This document shows positions 6,693-14,136 of a stretch of 64,000 bases of DNA, one piece after another. The first letter of the stretch is position 1. Each line of letters starts with the position of its first letter. The notes beneath the pieces were generated by a model. That model was given only the letters and a program-made list of their open reading frames with translations, was not told the origin of the DNA and made no database searches. Made by a program: the position numbers and the translations under genes. This DNA is from Actinopolyspora xinjiangensis (GTDB lineage: Bacteria; Actinomycetota; Actinomycetes; Mycobacteriales; Pseudonocardiaceae), in the NCBI RefSeq assembly GCF_900104475.1, contig NZ_FNJR01000009.1:1-64000 (forward strand), read 5' to 3'.

Positions 6693-8015
6693 ATGCCGCG
6701 CAAGCGGAACCAAGACACCGGCCGAGCCCCCAACGGCGCGGGCAGCGTCTACTACAGCGAGAGCGACGGCAAATGGCACGGCCGCATCACCGTCGGCACC
6801 CGCGACGACGGTAAACCCGACCGGCGCCACGTCATGTACAAGACAGAACGAGAAGTCATCTCAGCCCTGCAAAAGCTGGAGCAGTGGTACCGAGAGGGAA
6901 CCCTCCGCAAACCCGGCAAACCCTGGACCGTCGAAGGCTGGCTACGGCACTGGGTCGAAAACATCGCTCCGATGAACCTGCGGTACAAGGCACTCACCGG
7001 CTACCGCACCGCCGTGTACCGGCATCTCGTTCCCGGCATCGGGGCGCACCGCATCGACCGGATTCAACCGGAGCACTTCGAGAAGCTCTACACCAAGCTG
7101 ATTGAGTCGGGGCTCAAACCCGCGACGGTTCACCAGGTCCACCGCACGGCCCGCACAGCTCTCGGCGAGGCCGAACGGCGCGGCCACATCGGACGCAACC
7201 CGGTGTCCGTGGCCAAGGCTCCACGCGTCGAGGAAGAAGAGATCGAACCCATCGAGCCCGAGGACGTGCAACGCATCCTCAAAGCCGCCCTGCACCGGCG
7301 CAACGGCGTGCGGTTCGTGCTCGCCCTGGCACTGGGCTGCCGCCAGGGCGAAGCCCTGGGACTCCGTTGGGAGCACTTCAACGAGAAGAACCGCACCCTA
7401 CGCATCCGCAAGGCACTGCAACGCCAGAAGTGGCAACACGGTTGCAGCGACCCGCACACCTGCGGCGCGAAATACCACAAGACCAAGCCCTGCAAAGACG
7501 GCTGCAAACGCCACACACACCCGTGCCCGCCGCCCTGCCCGGACGACTGCACCGAACACGCCCGGCACTGCCCGCAACGCCACGGCGGCGGACTGGTCGA
7601 AGTCGACGTGAAATCGAAAGCCGGACGCCGCACCATCGGACTACCCGATCAGCTAGCCGACATGCTCCAACGACACCGCGAACGGCAGGAAGCCGAACGC
7701 CAGCACGCCGGCAGCGAATGGCACAACTCCGGACGGATCTTCACCCAACCCAACGGCAAGGCCCTCGACCCGCGACGCGACTACGCCGAATGGCAAGAAC
7801 TCCTGACCGAAGCAGGCGTGCCCGAGGCCCGGTTGCACGACGCCCGACACACCGCCGCCACCGTGCTGCTCATCCTCGGAATCCCCGACCGCGCCGTCAT
7901 GGAAATCATGGGATGGTCCACCGTCGCCATGAAACAGCGCTACATGCACGTCACCGACACGGTTCGACACGACGTCGCCGAACAGCTCAACCGGTACTTC
8001 TGGGACGGCAACTGA
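6693..8015 (+). CDS. int: tyrosine site-specific integrase with Cys/His-rich insert
   Basis: A 440-residue tyrosine recombinase. It has an AP2-like arm-binding N-terminus, a SAM-like core-binding domain at about 85-185 and a catalytic domain with R217 (GCRQGEALGLRW), K309, H382-x-x-R385 (HDARH), W408 in the usual His/Trp position, and Y417. Between about residues 248 and 300 it carries an insert with some ten cysteines and many histidines, likely a zinc-binding module; similar inserts occur in some actinomycete element integrases. AAGGA 7 nt before ATG 6693 supports the start. The gene ends 79 bp from the 3' end of tRNA-Phe, so it should catalyse recombination at that tRNA. pSE211 of Saccharopolyspora erythraea is a known precedent at tRNA-Phe. 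Confidence 0.93.
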   Translation: MPRKRNQDTGRAPNGAGSVYYSESDGKWHGRITVGTRDDGKPDRRHVMYKTEREVISALQKLEQWYREGTLRKPGKPWTVEGWLRHWVENIAPMNLRYKALTGYRTAVYRHLVPGIGAHRIDRIQPEHFEKLYTKLIESGLKPATVHQVHRTARTALGEAERRGHIGRNPVSVAKAPRVEEEEIEPIEPEDVQRILKAALHRRNGVRFVLALALGCRQGEALGLRWEHFNEKNRTLRIRKALQRQKWQHGCSDPHTCGAKYHKTKPCKDGCKRHTHPCPPPCPDDCTEHARHCPQRHGGGLVEVDVKSKAGRRTIGLPDQLADMLQRHRERQEAERQHAGSEWHNSGRIFTQPNGKALDPRRDYAEWQELLTEAGVPEARLHDARHTAATVLLILGIPDRAVMEIMGWSTVAMKQRYMHVTDTVRHDVAEQLNRYFWDGN

Positions 8016-8041
8016 GACTAGAACTGAGACTAACCGACCAA

Positions 8042-8079
8042 GAGAACGGCCCCCACCGTTTCCGGTGGGGGCCGTTCTC
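8042..8079. terminator. strong bidirectional hairpin between int and tRNA-Phe
   Basis: A perfect 17-bp stem (GAGAACGGCCCCCACCG and complement) closes a 4-nt loop. It lies between converging transcripts: the integrase from the left and the tRNA cluster from the right. It can therefore terminate both. Confidence 0.85.
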
Positions 8080-8094
8080 GCTGGTCGTTCCGCG

Positions 8095-8140
8095 TGGCCA
8101 GGGGCGGGGTCGAACCGCCGACCTTCCGCTTTTCAGGCGG
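8095..8140. other. probable attachment site (att) in the 3' part of tRNA-Phe
   Basis: The integrase gene ends next to the 3' end of an intact tRNA-Phe, the classic position of a tRNA-integrating element; the T-arm and acceptor region are the usual core. The matching second att copy was not found in the window and should lie to the left of position 1. The core length is a guess. Confidence 0.5.
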
Positions 8141-8168
8141 ACGCTCGTACCAACTGAGCTACCTGGCC
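8095..8168 (-). tRNA. tRNA-Phe (GAA)
   Basis: A 74-nt cloverleaf folds on the minus strand. The acceptor stem is GGCCAGG/CCTGGCC with discriminator A, the anticodon loop is CTGAAAA (anticodon GAA), and the T-loop is TTCGACC. CCA is not part of the folded unit, although the discriminator is preceded by CC. It is the last gene of a Glu-Asp-Phe cluster and the inferred integration target. Confidence 0.97.
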
Positions 8169-8199
8169 GTGCAACCCGGCTCGTGGCCGATCGCGCTGG

Positions 8200-8273
8200 C
8201 GACCCAGACGGGACTCGAACCCGCGACCTCCGCCGTGACAGGGCGGCGCGCTAACCAACTGCGCCACTGGGCC
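8200..8273 (-). tRNA. tRNA-Asp (GTC)
   Basis: A 74-nt cloverleaf: acceptor GGCCCAG/CTGGGTC with one G-U pair, anticodon stem CCGCC/GGCGG around CTGTCAC (anticodon GTC), T-loop TTCGAGT, discriminator G. It is the middle member of the cluster. Confidence 0.97.
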
Positions 8274-8306
8274 ATGTTCTGTTGTCACCGGACGCGTCCG
8301 GTGCCG

Positions 8307-8379
8307 TACCCCCAACGGGATTCGAACCCGCGTTACCGCCTTGAAAGGGCGGCGTCCTAGGCCTCTAGACGATGGGGGC
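8307..8379 (-). tRNA. tRNA-Glu (TTC)
   Basis: A 73-nt cloverleaf: acceptor GCCCCCA/TGGGGGT, anticodon loop CTTTCAA (anticodon TTC), T-loop TTCGAAT, discriminator A. It is first in transcription order of the three tRNAs. The 459 bp between it and the next gene (8380-8838) show no supported gene; the tRNA promoter should be there. Confidence 0.97.
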
Positions 8380-8838
8380 TTAGCCGTCCAGATCCCTGAT
8401 CCGGCCTTGCCTCCAACCGGCTTTCCGTTGTCGGATGCCCCGTTGGGAACGATTAAAAGCTTACGTCATGCCTCCGAGGCGTTGAAAACGGGGGGTCCCC
8501 CACGGATGCGCCCCCGCCCCACGCGGCCGTCAGCGCCCGGCCACACGACCCGGCGACACGCCGTTGAGCTGCTGATTCGATCGCGGCGGCAGCGACGACC
8601 ACCTGGCCACACTCGGCGCCCACCACCGCCGAACACCCCCGCGAGCCCCCGAACAACCCGCCCCGGCGGATTCTGTGACACCGATCTCACTGCAAGTCGA
8701 CACAACGGACTTTCCGGACACCGCGAGCGCCTGCCCTGCCCGCGACCGGACCGGTCGAGTACGACGAGCCCAACCGCAGCGGCGGCACACCCAGAACACC
8801 CCGGACTCGGCGACCACCGGGTCAGCGGGCTGAAGAGT

Positions 8839-9447
8839 TCAGCGCGACCTTCGGTTGCTCAACCACTCGGGGCTGGCGACCCCCTGCAGCGTGACCCGCC
8901 AGGTCTCCTCCATCCGAGTAGCCGTCCCCGGACCCCGCCGCGTCGAACCGATCACCCGCGCCCCCACCAGCGCCGCGTAGGCGACGCGGGCCACGGCCTC
9001 CGGATCCACCCCCGGCCGCAGCAACCCGCCCTCCGACGCCCTGCGGAGCAGGTCCAGCAGCAGGGACTCCCAGTCCGGTTCGGAGTCCGAGCACCCCGCC
9101 GTGGCTATCCGGTGCCGAGCCAGTCCGGTCCCGGCCCGGAGCACGACGTCCTGCTCGATCAGCCGCGCCGCCTCGTTGAGCATCCCCACCGCGATCGACA
9201 GCGGATCGAGCTCGCGCCGCAGCCAGTCGCCGCGCACCCTGGGCCAACGTCGCGCCTGCGACTCGACGAGCGACAGGGCCAACGCCTCCTTCGAGGCGAA
9301 GTGGAAGTAGAAGGCCCCCTTGGTAACTCCGCTGCGCCGAAGGATCGCGCTCAACGGTGTGGCGTCATAACCCGTTCTGTCGAACTCCTCGGCCGCCGCG
9401 ACGACGATCGATTGACGAGTCAGTCGGGCACGACGTTGCTGAGGCAT
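8839..9447 (-). CDS. TetR regulator of the gamma-butyrolactone receptor type
   Basis: A 202-residue TetR-family protein. The N-terminal HTH reads TRQSIVVAAAEEFDRTGYDA, then SGVTKGAFYFHFASKEALAL. Its pattern, together with the C-terminal VLRAGTGLA, ALVGARVIGS and METW motifs, closely follows ScbR/ArpA-like autoregulator receptors, which release DNA on binding a butyrolactone and control antibiotic production and development. ATG 9447 has GGAG 8 nt upstream. No butyrolactone synthase gene (afsA/scbA type) is in the window, so it may be an orphan or pseudo-receptor. Ligand and targets are unknown. Confidence 0.85.
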   Translation of the reverse strand: MPQQRRARLTRQSIVVAAAEEFDRTGYDATPLSAILRRSGVTKGAFYFHFASKEALALSLVESQARRWPRVRGDWLRRELDPLSIAVGMLNEAARLIEQDVVLRAGTGLARHRIATAGCSDSEPDWESLLLDLLRRASEGGLLRPGVDPEAVARVAYAALVGARVIGSTRRGPGTATRMEETWRVTLQGVASPEWLSNRRSR

Positions 9448-9664
9448 GCACGCGGCTCCAACGGGTGCCGGTGGACGAGCGACCCACACGCTCCGTAGCA
9501 GAACGAGCGGTCTCCACCCACGAACGGATGATCAACTTTCCGTCCCGAAATTACCGCGCGTGGATATAGCTCGCCCATCCGGCCAACCGTGGCCGCCCCG
9601 TCCCTGGCCGGGGAAATCAGCGGCGACCTGTTGAACAACCAAAAAAGACTCGCGGGTATGTTTT

Positions 9665-9736
9665 CCGTGTGGCCACACGGCGGCCCGCCGATGTCCCGCG
9701 AGACGTTCCACCGGGGGGTGTACGTCTCGCGGGACA
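9665..9736. promoter_or_regulatory. 16-bp palindrome followed by 15-bp-arm inverted repeat
   Basis: CCGTGTGGCCACACGG (9665-9680) is a perfect palindrome. TGTCCCGCGAGACGT (9692-9706) and its complement (9722-9736) form perfect 15-bp arms around 15 nt that contain CCACCGGGGGGTG. The pair sits between the TetR gene (starting 218 bp to the left) and the stop of the next gene. It may be a regulator-binding site or a terminator for 9930-10169. No gene is seen in 9448-9929. Confidence 0.55.
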
Positions 9737-9929
9737 CGGACCACGGACAGCGCCTCACACCGGCACGACGTGGGGCCGGCCACTCTCGGGCGAAACCACC
9801 GCGTGTGGCACCGAACAGGCCAACGACGCCTTGAGCGAACAGGGGATTCGGGAACCGTGCTCGAAGCGGAAACCGGCGACCAGCTCCGCCGACCGGGCAG
9901 CCCGGCGGCGAGAAGCGCGAGGAGTTCGA

Positions 9930-10169
9930 TCAGTTCTCCGGCGTGAACTCCCCGCCCTCCTCGTCGGCGAGGCCGAGCATCGCCAACAGCTTCCTGCAGT
10001 CCTCGCGGTCACGCGCTCCGCGGGCGACCGCGAGACGCGCGCGGTGCAGCTGCTCCGCGGTCAATCCGCCGGAGTCCCCGTCGCGCGGCGCGGGTACCGC
10101 CGCCGAGGACCTGGGGGAAGCTCTGTCCTGCAGCGCCAGGAACTTGCGTACGTCGAGTGACCCGTCCAT
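9930..10169 (-). CDS. small conserved-looking hypothetical protein
   Basis: A 79-residue soluble protein, start ATG 10169 behind GGGGAGGGG. A disordered N-terminal part rich in Ser, Pro and Asp precedes a basic helical C-terminus (LHRARLAVARGARDREDCRK) ending in acidic residues. No known domain or motif is visible. It stands alone between a TetR gene and a copper chaperone gene transcribed away from it. Codon use fits its neighbours, so it is probably real. Function unknown. Confidence 0.65.
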   Translation of the reverse strand: MDGSLDVRKFLALQDRASPRSSAAVPAPRDGDSGGLTAEQLHRARLAVARGARDREDCRKLLAMLGLADEEGGEFTPEN

Positions 10170-10391
10170 AACCCCTCCCCGACTAGGGTGTCGCCGCAGG
10201 TTATCCACCCATCGACTTCCAACATAGCCCCCCGGAGAGTGATTCGCGAACACGTAAAGTGTTCACTCCGGGAGGCGCGCATCCGTCCACGGACACGGCC
10301 GGATGCGCCCACCGGGTTCCCCACCGCGACCCGGGCCAATCCCGAGACGATCGAGCGCGGAGAACCGTGAGCCGGCTCATTCCCGACCGTT

Positions 10392-10406
10392 TACCCCCCT
10401 GGGGTA
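10392..10406. promoter_or_regulatory. CsoR-type copper operator before copZ
   Basis: TACCCCCCTGGGGTA is a G-tract palindrome of the TACCCC-n3-GGGGTA form recognised by copper-sensing CsoR repressors (family knowledge). It lies 42 bp upstream of a copper chaperone gene, with TTTTGGGG following. Copper induction of the chaperone is the inferred outcome. The csoR gene itself is not in the window. Confidence 0.75.
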
Positions 10407-10448
10407 TTTTGGGGTCGAGACAACGAGACCCGCCGCGAAGGAGTGACG

Positions 10449-10667
10449 ATGCCCGCGCAAACCTTCAAGGTCACCGGTATGACCTGCCAGCACTGCGTCG
10501 CCTCGGTCCAGGAGGAACTGGGAGAGCTGCCCGAGGTGACCAACGTCGAGGTATCCCTGGAAAGCGGGGACGTGACCGTCACCTCGGAGAACGGGATCAG
10601 CAAGGAAGCCGCCGACGCCGCCGTGCAGGAGGCCGGCTACACCGTGGCCGAGTGGCCGCAGGAATAA
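10449..10667 (+). CDS. copZ: copper chaperone CopZ-like heavy-metal-associated protein
   Basis: A 72-residue single HMA domain. The metal-binding motif MTCQHC sits in the first loop at about residues 12-17, followed by the beta-alpha-beta pattern and the final AGYTVAEWP. It would carry Cu(I) in the cytosol to an export P-type ATPase. ATG 10449 is preceded by GAAGGAG at 5 nt; a GTG two codons earlier is less likely. A CsoR-type operator lies upstream. A CopA ATPase normally accompanies this gene but is absent here, so the gene stands alone. Confidence 0.9.
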   Translation: MPAQTFKVTGMTCQHCVASVQEELGELPEVTNVEVSLESGDVTVTSENGISKEAADAAVQEAGYTVAEWPQE

Positions 10668-10869
10668 CGAACAAAAACGAAAAAACCTCGCGACACTCCC
10701 CAACGGGGGCCTCGCCGTGCCACAATCGATCCGCTGACACACCCCCGGTCAGCAGCTGTGGAGATCGGCATTGCGTCGGCCCCCGCGCTCTTCCCCCGAC
10801 GCGGGGGCCGGCTCTTGCGCAACCCACCTCACTCGCTCCGTGTGAGCACCCGGAATCCGCCACCGCGGG

Positions 10870-11487
10870 GTGACCACCCCCACATCCACCGCCACGGCGG
10901 CACGGAACCGTTATCGTGTCCGGGTGGTGCTAGGACGGGCGAAGATCGGGCGTCGGCAACGGGCGGACGCCGAGGAGCAGCAACCTGCCGAATCGGACCG
11001 GGAACTGGATTCCTACCTGGCGGCGCTCTCCCCGGAGGCGGATCCGGAGACGACGGGGACCGGACGCAGCTTCGGCGGTTCCGAGGTCCACCAGCTACGG
11101 CTGCCGCTGATGGCCAACGAACGGCTCAAGGAGCTGGCCGCCGCGCAGGGAACCTCGCCGAGCGCGCTGGCGCGGGACTGGGTGCTGCAACACCTGCAGG
11201 AGATCCCGGAGGAGCCGCCACAGCCGGAGTGGCCGCGCGAGGAGGACCGGAGCGCGCACGCGCGTCCCGAGGAGGAGACCGGCGACGTGCGGGACCCGGG
11301 GCTCTACGGGGACGAGCTGTACGGTGACGAGGGCTTTCCCACCGAGTTCCAGGACGGCCCGCCCACCCCGGACGAGTACCCCACCACGGCCTTCTCCGAA
11401 AGCCCGAAGCACGGTGGCGGGGACGGCGACACCTCGGAAACCGAGACCGAGATCACCATCCCGCACGGGCAGTACCGCTACTACTGA
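10870..11487 (+). CDS. hypothetical acidic protein with ribbon-helix-helix-like segment
   Basis: About 205 residues. The middle (LRLPLMANERLKELAAAQGT, then SPSALARDWVLQHL) resembles the Arc/CopG ribbon-helix-helix pattern of antitoxins and small DNA-binding proteins. The C-terminal half is strongly acidic, rich in Asp, Glu, Pro and Gly, and ends in tyrosines. The start is uncertain: GTG 10870 has a weak site, and GTG codons near 10924 would give a protein about 18 residues shorter. A hairpin follows the stop. No toxin partner is visible next to it. Function unknown. Confidence 0.65.
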   Translation: MTTPTSTATAARNRYRVRVVLGRAKIGRRQRADAEEQQPAESDRELDSYLAALSPEADPETTGTGRSFGGSEVHQLRLPLMANERLKELAAAQGTSPSALARDWVLQHLQEIPEEPPQPEWPREEDRSAHARPEEETGDVRDPGLYGDELYGDEGFPTEFQDGPPTPDEYPTTAFSESPKHGGGDGDTSETETEITIPHGQYRYY

Positions 11488-11492
11488 GTTCC

Positions 11493-11523
11493 GGGCGGCA
11501 ACCTCCGACAGCCGTTGCCGCCC
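11493..11523 (+). terminator. hairpin after 10870-11487
   Basis: GGGCGGCAAC (11493-11502) pairs perfectly with GTTGCCGCCC (11514-11523), starting 5 nt after the stop codon. There is no T-tract, as is usual in high-GC actinobacteria. Confidence 0.6.
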
Positions 11524-11657
11524 CCGGACGCGAGCCGCCGTCCGATCCCGCCTGTGCGCCCTCGCCCCGCCCGTGGGGTTCCGGACCGGACCGAGAGCCG
11601 CTTCCGGCGGCTTTCCCTGCCAGGGGGATCCGGCATCGCCTGCCCCGGGGAGGCCCC

Positions 11658-12121
11658 ATGGAGGCGATCTTCGCCGACTACCCGGACATCATCCCGGCAC
11701 CGGTACGCACCGCCCTGAACACGCATCCCGAGAACAAGGTGTTCGATACCGTCGTCGAAGGCCGCGGCTCCTACGAGGTCGGGCTGCGAGCCAATGCCTA
11801 TCCACACCTGCGGCACTACGTGTTCTCCCGCACCATCACCCAAACTCCCGACCCGAGCGTGGAGATCGTCTCGACCGATCCGGTCGAGACGGTTCGCGAA
11901 CTCAAACGTGAGGACGGGAAGAAGATCTGGCTGTGCGGTGGAGGGCGACTCACCCCACCCTGCGTCCGGAAATCGACGAACTGATCGTGAAGCTCCACCC
12001 CGTTGCAGCAGGGGCGGGGATCCCCCTGTTCGACGGTGAGTTCTCCCCGCAACGATTCACGCTGTCGGAAACGCGACGCTACGACAGCGGCGTGCTGCAC
12101 CTGACGTCTCGGAAACGATAG
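11658..12121 (+). pseudogene. decayed dihydrofolate-reductase family (RibD C-terminal) gene
   Basis: Two frames together give a recognisable DHFR/RibD_C-family protein. The first (to about 11955) has FDTVVEGRGSYEVGLRANAY, PHLRHYVFSRTI and KKIWLCGGGRL. The second, in a different frame, has PEIDELIVKLHPVAAGAGIP, then LFDGEF and the SGVLHL end. Continuous homologues run straight from the CGGG motif into the PEIDELI motif, so a frameshift around 11950-11970 breaks the gene. The usual first ~45 residues with the substrate-binding start are also missing upstream of the ATG at 11658. A sequencing error could explain the frameshift but not the missing N-terminus. Confidence 0.75.
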
Positions 12122-12320
12122 GCCAACCGGCTGTTCTGTCTCGTGAGGTCGGGACGAACCGCTCGGTGAGTTCGGCGACATCGACCCACCGAGCGCTCGC
12201 GGAAGCCCAGCACTTCGTGGATCTCCGCACGGTGGCACGCCATGACGCGCCCGGGCGCGAGAGGCGGTCGCTCCTCGACAGTCACTTACCCGCGTGGGTG
12301 GTCAGGGCGTCGCTACCTGT

Positions 12321-13349
12321 TCAGCGGGTGTGGCGAAGTGGCGCGCCGACTGCGTGCAGGTGGCGCAGGACCTCGGCGTAGGAGCGCAGCAGGCCGCACT
12401 GGCTGTAGGAGATGCCTCGTCGGGTACAGAACTCGCGGATGAGCGGCTGAGCGCGGCGCAGGTTGGGACGCGGCATACCGGGGAACAGGTGGTGTTCGAT
12501 CTGGTAATTCAGCCCCCCGAGCAGGAAGTCCACCCCGCGACCTCCGATCACGTTGCGTGAGGTGAGTACCTGTTTGCGCAGGTAGTCCAGTTTTTCGCCT
12601 TCGGCCAGGACGGGCATGCCCTTGTGATTGGGAGCGAAGGAACATCCCAGGTACACACCCATCAACCCCTGGTGCACGACGATGAACACCACCGCTTTGG
12701 CCGGGGAGAGCACGAGGAACACCGCGACCAGGTATCCGAGGATGTGGGCGGTGAGCAGCCCCGCTTCCAGCTTGACGGACTCGATCTCGCGTCGCAGCAC
12801 GGCCTGGACGCTGCGGGCACGCAGCATCACCGCCTCGGCCAGCAGCATCGGGAAGAACAGGAACGCCTGGTACTTGGCCACCCACCGGAGCAGTCCGCGC
12901 TTGGTGCGGGACTGCTCGTGGCTGAACGCGAGCGCGGCGATCTCGATGTCGGGGTCCTCCTCCTCGTGGTTGGGGTTGGCGTGGTGCCGGTTGTGCTTGC
13001 CGACCCACCACTCGTAGCTGATCCCGGTGATGGCGCTGTGTAACTGTCCGACGAGATTGTTGCCACGCCGGCTGTTGAGGATCTGCCGGTGTCCCGCGTC
13101 GTGACCGATGAACGCGAACTGGGTGAACATCACGGCGAAGAACACGGCGGTGAACAGCTGCCACCAGGAGTCGCCGAGGAGCACGAACGCAACGGCTCCC
13201 GCGGCGAGCAGCAGGAAGTTGATCGCGATACGCACCGCGTAGTAGGTGTAACGCCGTTGGAGCAGCCCGGCACGTTTGGCCGACCGGGCCAGCTTGGCGA
13301 AGTCGCTGCCGAGTTTGTCGTCCGAAGGGTGTACTGGGGATGCGGTCAT
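12321..13349 (-). CDS. membrane fatty acid (acyl-CoA) desaturase
   Basis: A 342-residue di-iron desaturase. The three histidine boxes are HDAGH (about residue 84), HNRHH (about 119) and QIEHH (about 285); the last, with Q in place of the first His, is typical of front-end and linoleoyl-CoA type enzymes. Four hydrophobic segments lie around residues 40-85 and 200-240. It introduces a double bond into a membrane acyl chain using O2 and an electron donor. No reductase or ferredoxin gene is adjacent. The start has only a weak ribosome site. The 200 bp after its stop (12122-12320) show nothing else. Confidence 0.9.
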   Translation of the reverse strand: MTASPVHPSDDKLGSDFAKLARSAKRAGLLQRRYTYYAVRIAINFLLLAAGAVAFVLLGDSWWQLFTAVFFAVMFTQFAFIGHDAGHRQILNSRRGNNLVGQLHSAITGISYEWWVGKHNRHHANPNHEEEDPDIEIAALAFSHEQSRTKRGLLRWVAKYQAFLFFPMLLAEAVMLRARSVQAVLRREIESVKLEAGLLTAHILGYLVAVFLVLSPAKAVVFIVVHQGLMGVYLGCSFAPNHKGMPVLAEGEKLDYLRKQVLTSRNVIGGRGVDFLLGGLNYQIEHHLFPGMPRPNLRRAQPLIREFCTRRGISYSQCGLLRSYAEVLRHLHAVGAPLRHTR

Positions 13350-14136
13350 GGTGAGAGAAGCTCTTTCGTGATAGCGGGCCCTCGGGCCCGGCGGCCGGTG
13401 TCACTCCGGTGCGGCTACACCGCTGCTGGGCGAGCCAGCCGATGAGGTCGCCGCACCGCTGTCGCACAGGCCTGAACGGGCCCGGGACGACCAATTGGGC
13501 ACGCCCGAACATCGAGGTGAACGCCATCGCGCCGCTGATAACGGCCCGAGTCACAGTGGTCGGCGCGCTCGTGTCAGGACGACACGCCGCGGGCGCTGGG
13601 GGACTTGTTGTGGTCTCTTCGCTCGTGTGGCCGACGTCGTCGGCGCCGTGAGGCTGAGCACGATGGCAGCTTCCCTCTCCCCTCTCACATCACACGGGTG
13701 GCCGGGTCGGCGCTGGAACGTCCGAACTCGCGTCCGGCGACAGGGTCGTTTCGGGGTGTGTGCTTCGTGCGCTGCCGTCGAAGCCGAGAGACGAAGCGGG
13801 TCCTGGCATCACGCACCCGGTACGCTCCGGCGGTACCCACTCGCGGCGGAATTCACACATCGAGTCCCACGTCCGACCGCTGGACGTCCCCGAATCGGTG
13901 CGCCACTACCGAGTGGCGCACGACCCGCTGGTCGTACTCAGCGGCGGCTCCTGGTAGTGGTGGCCCCGAACCCGCTGCTTTCGGGAGGTGCTCACTCCGG
14001 CCACCGGACAGCGAAAATCCCCCGAGTGCGCTTCCGTGGAGAGGCGTGGTGATGTAACGAGACCATCCCGGCAGATCGGGGCTGCGCGCTACCGGGGATC
14101 CTGTTCCGCTACTTCGGCTCTCGCGGCGTCCCGGGC
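13350..14136. other. 787-bp stretch without a supported gene
   Basis: Several open frames cross this stretch on both strands, but their compositions look like GC-rich chance frames. One short segment near 13858-13957 reads VRPLDVPESVRHYRVAHDPL with natural-looking composition and may be the remnant of a gene. No repeats or strong hairpins were noticed. The desaturase promoter should lie at its left edge. Confidence 0.5.

Noticed and set aside
1-8168. TraB-type clt repeats (GACCCGGA) and transfer genes
   Set aside because: No such 8-bp repeats or FtsK/TraB-like gene were seen; transfer functions, if any, lie to the left.
9692-9736. parS (ParB) site
   Set aside because: The inverted repeat does not match the TGTTTCACGTGAAACA consensus and has a 15-nt spacer.
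12313-13554. Alternative - strand frame over the desaturase
   Set aside because: It is in a different frame from the histidine boxes and has no recognisable content.
13495-14057. Overlapping + strand frames in the 13.4-14.1 kb spacer
   Set aside because: Arg/Ser/Pro-rich chance frames in high-GC DNA; only a short segment near 13.9 kb looked natural.
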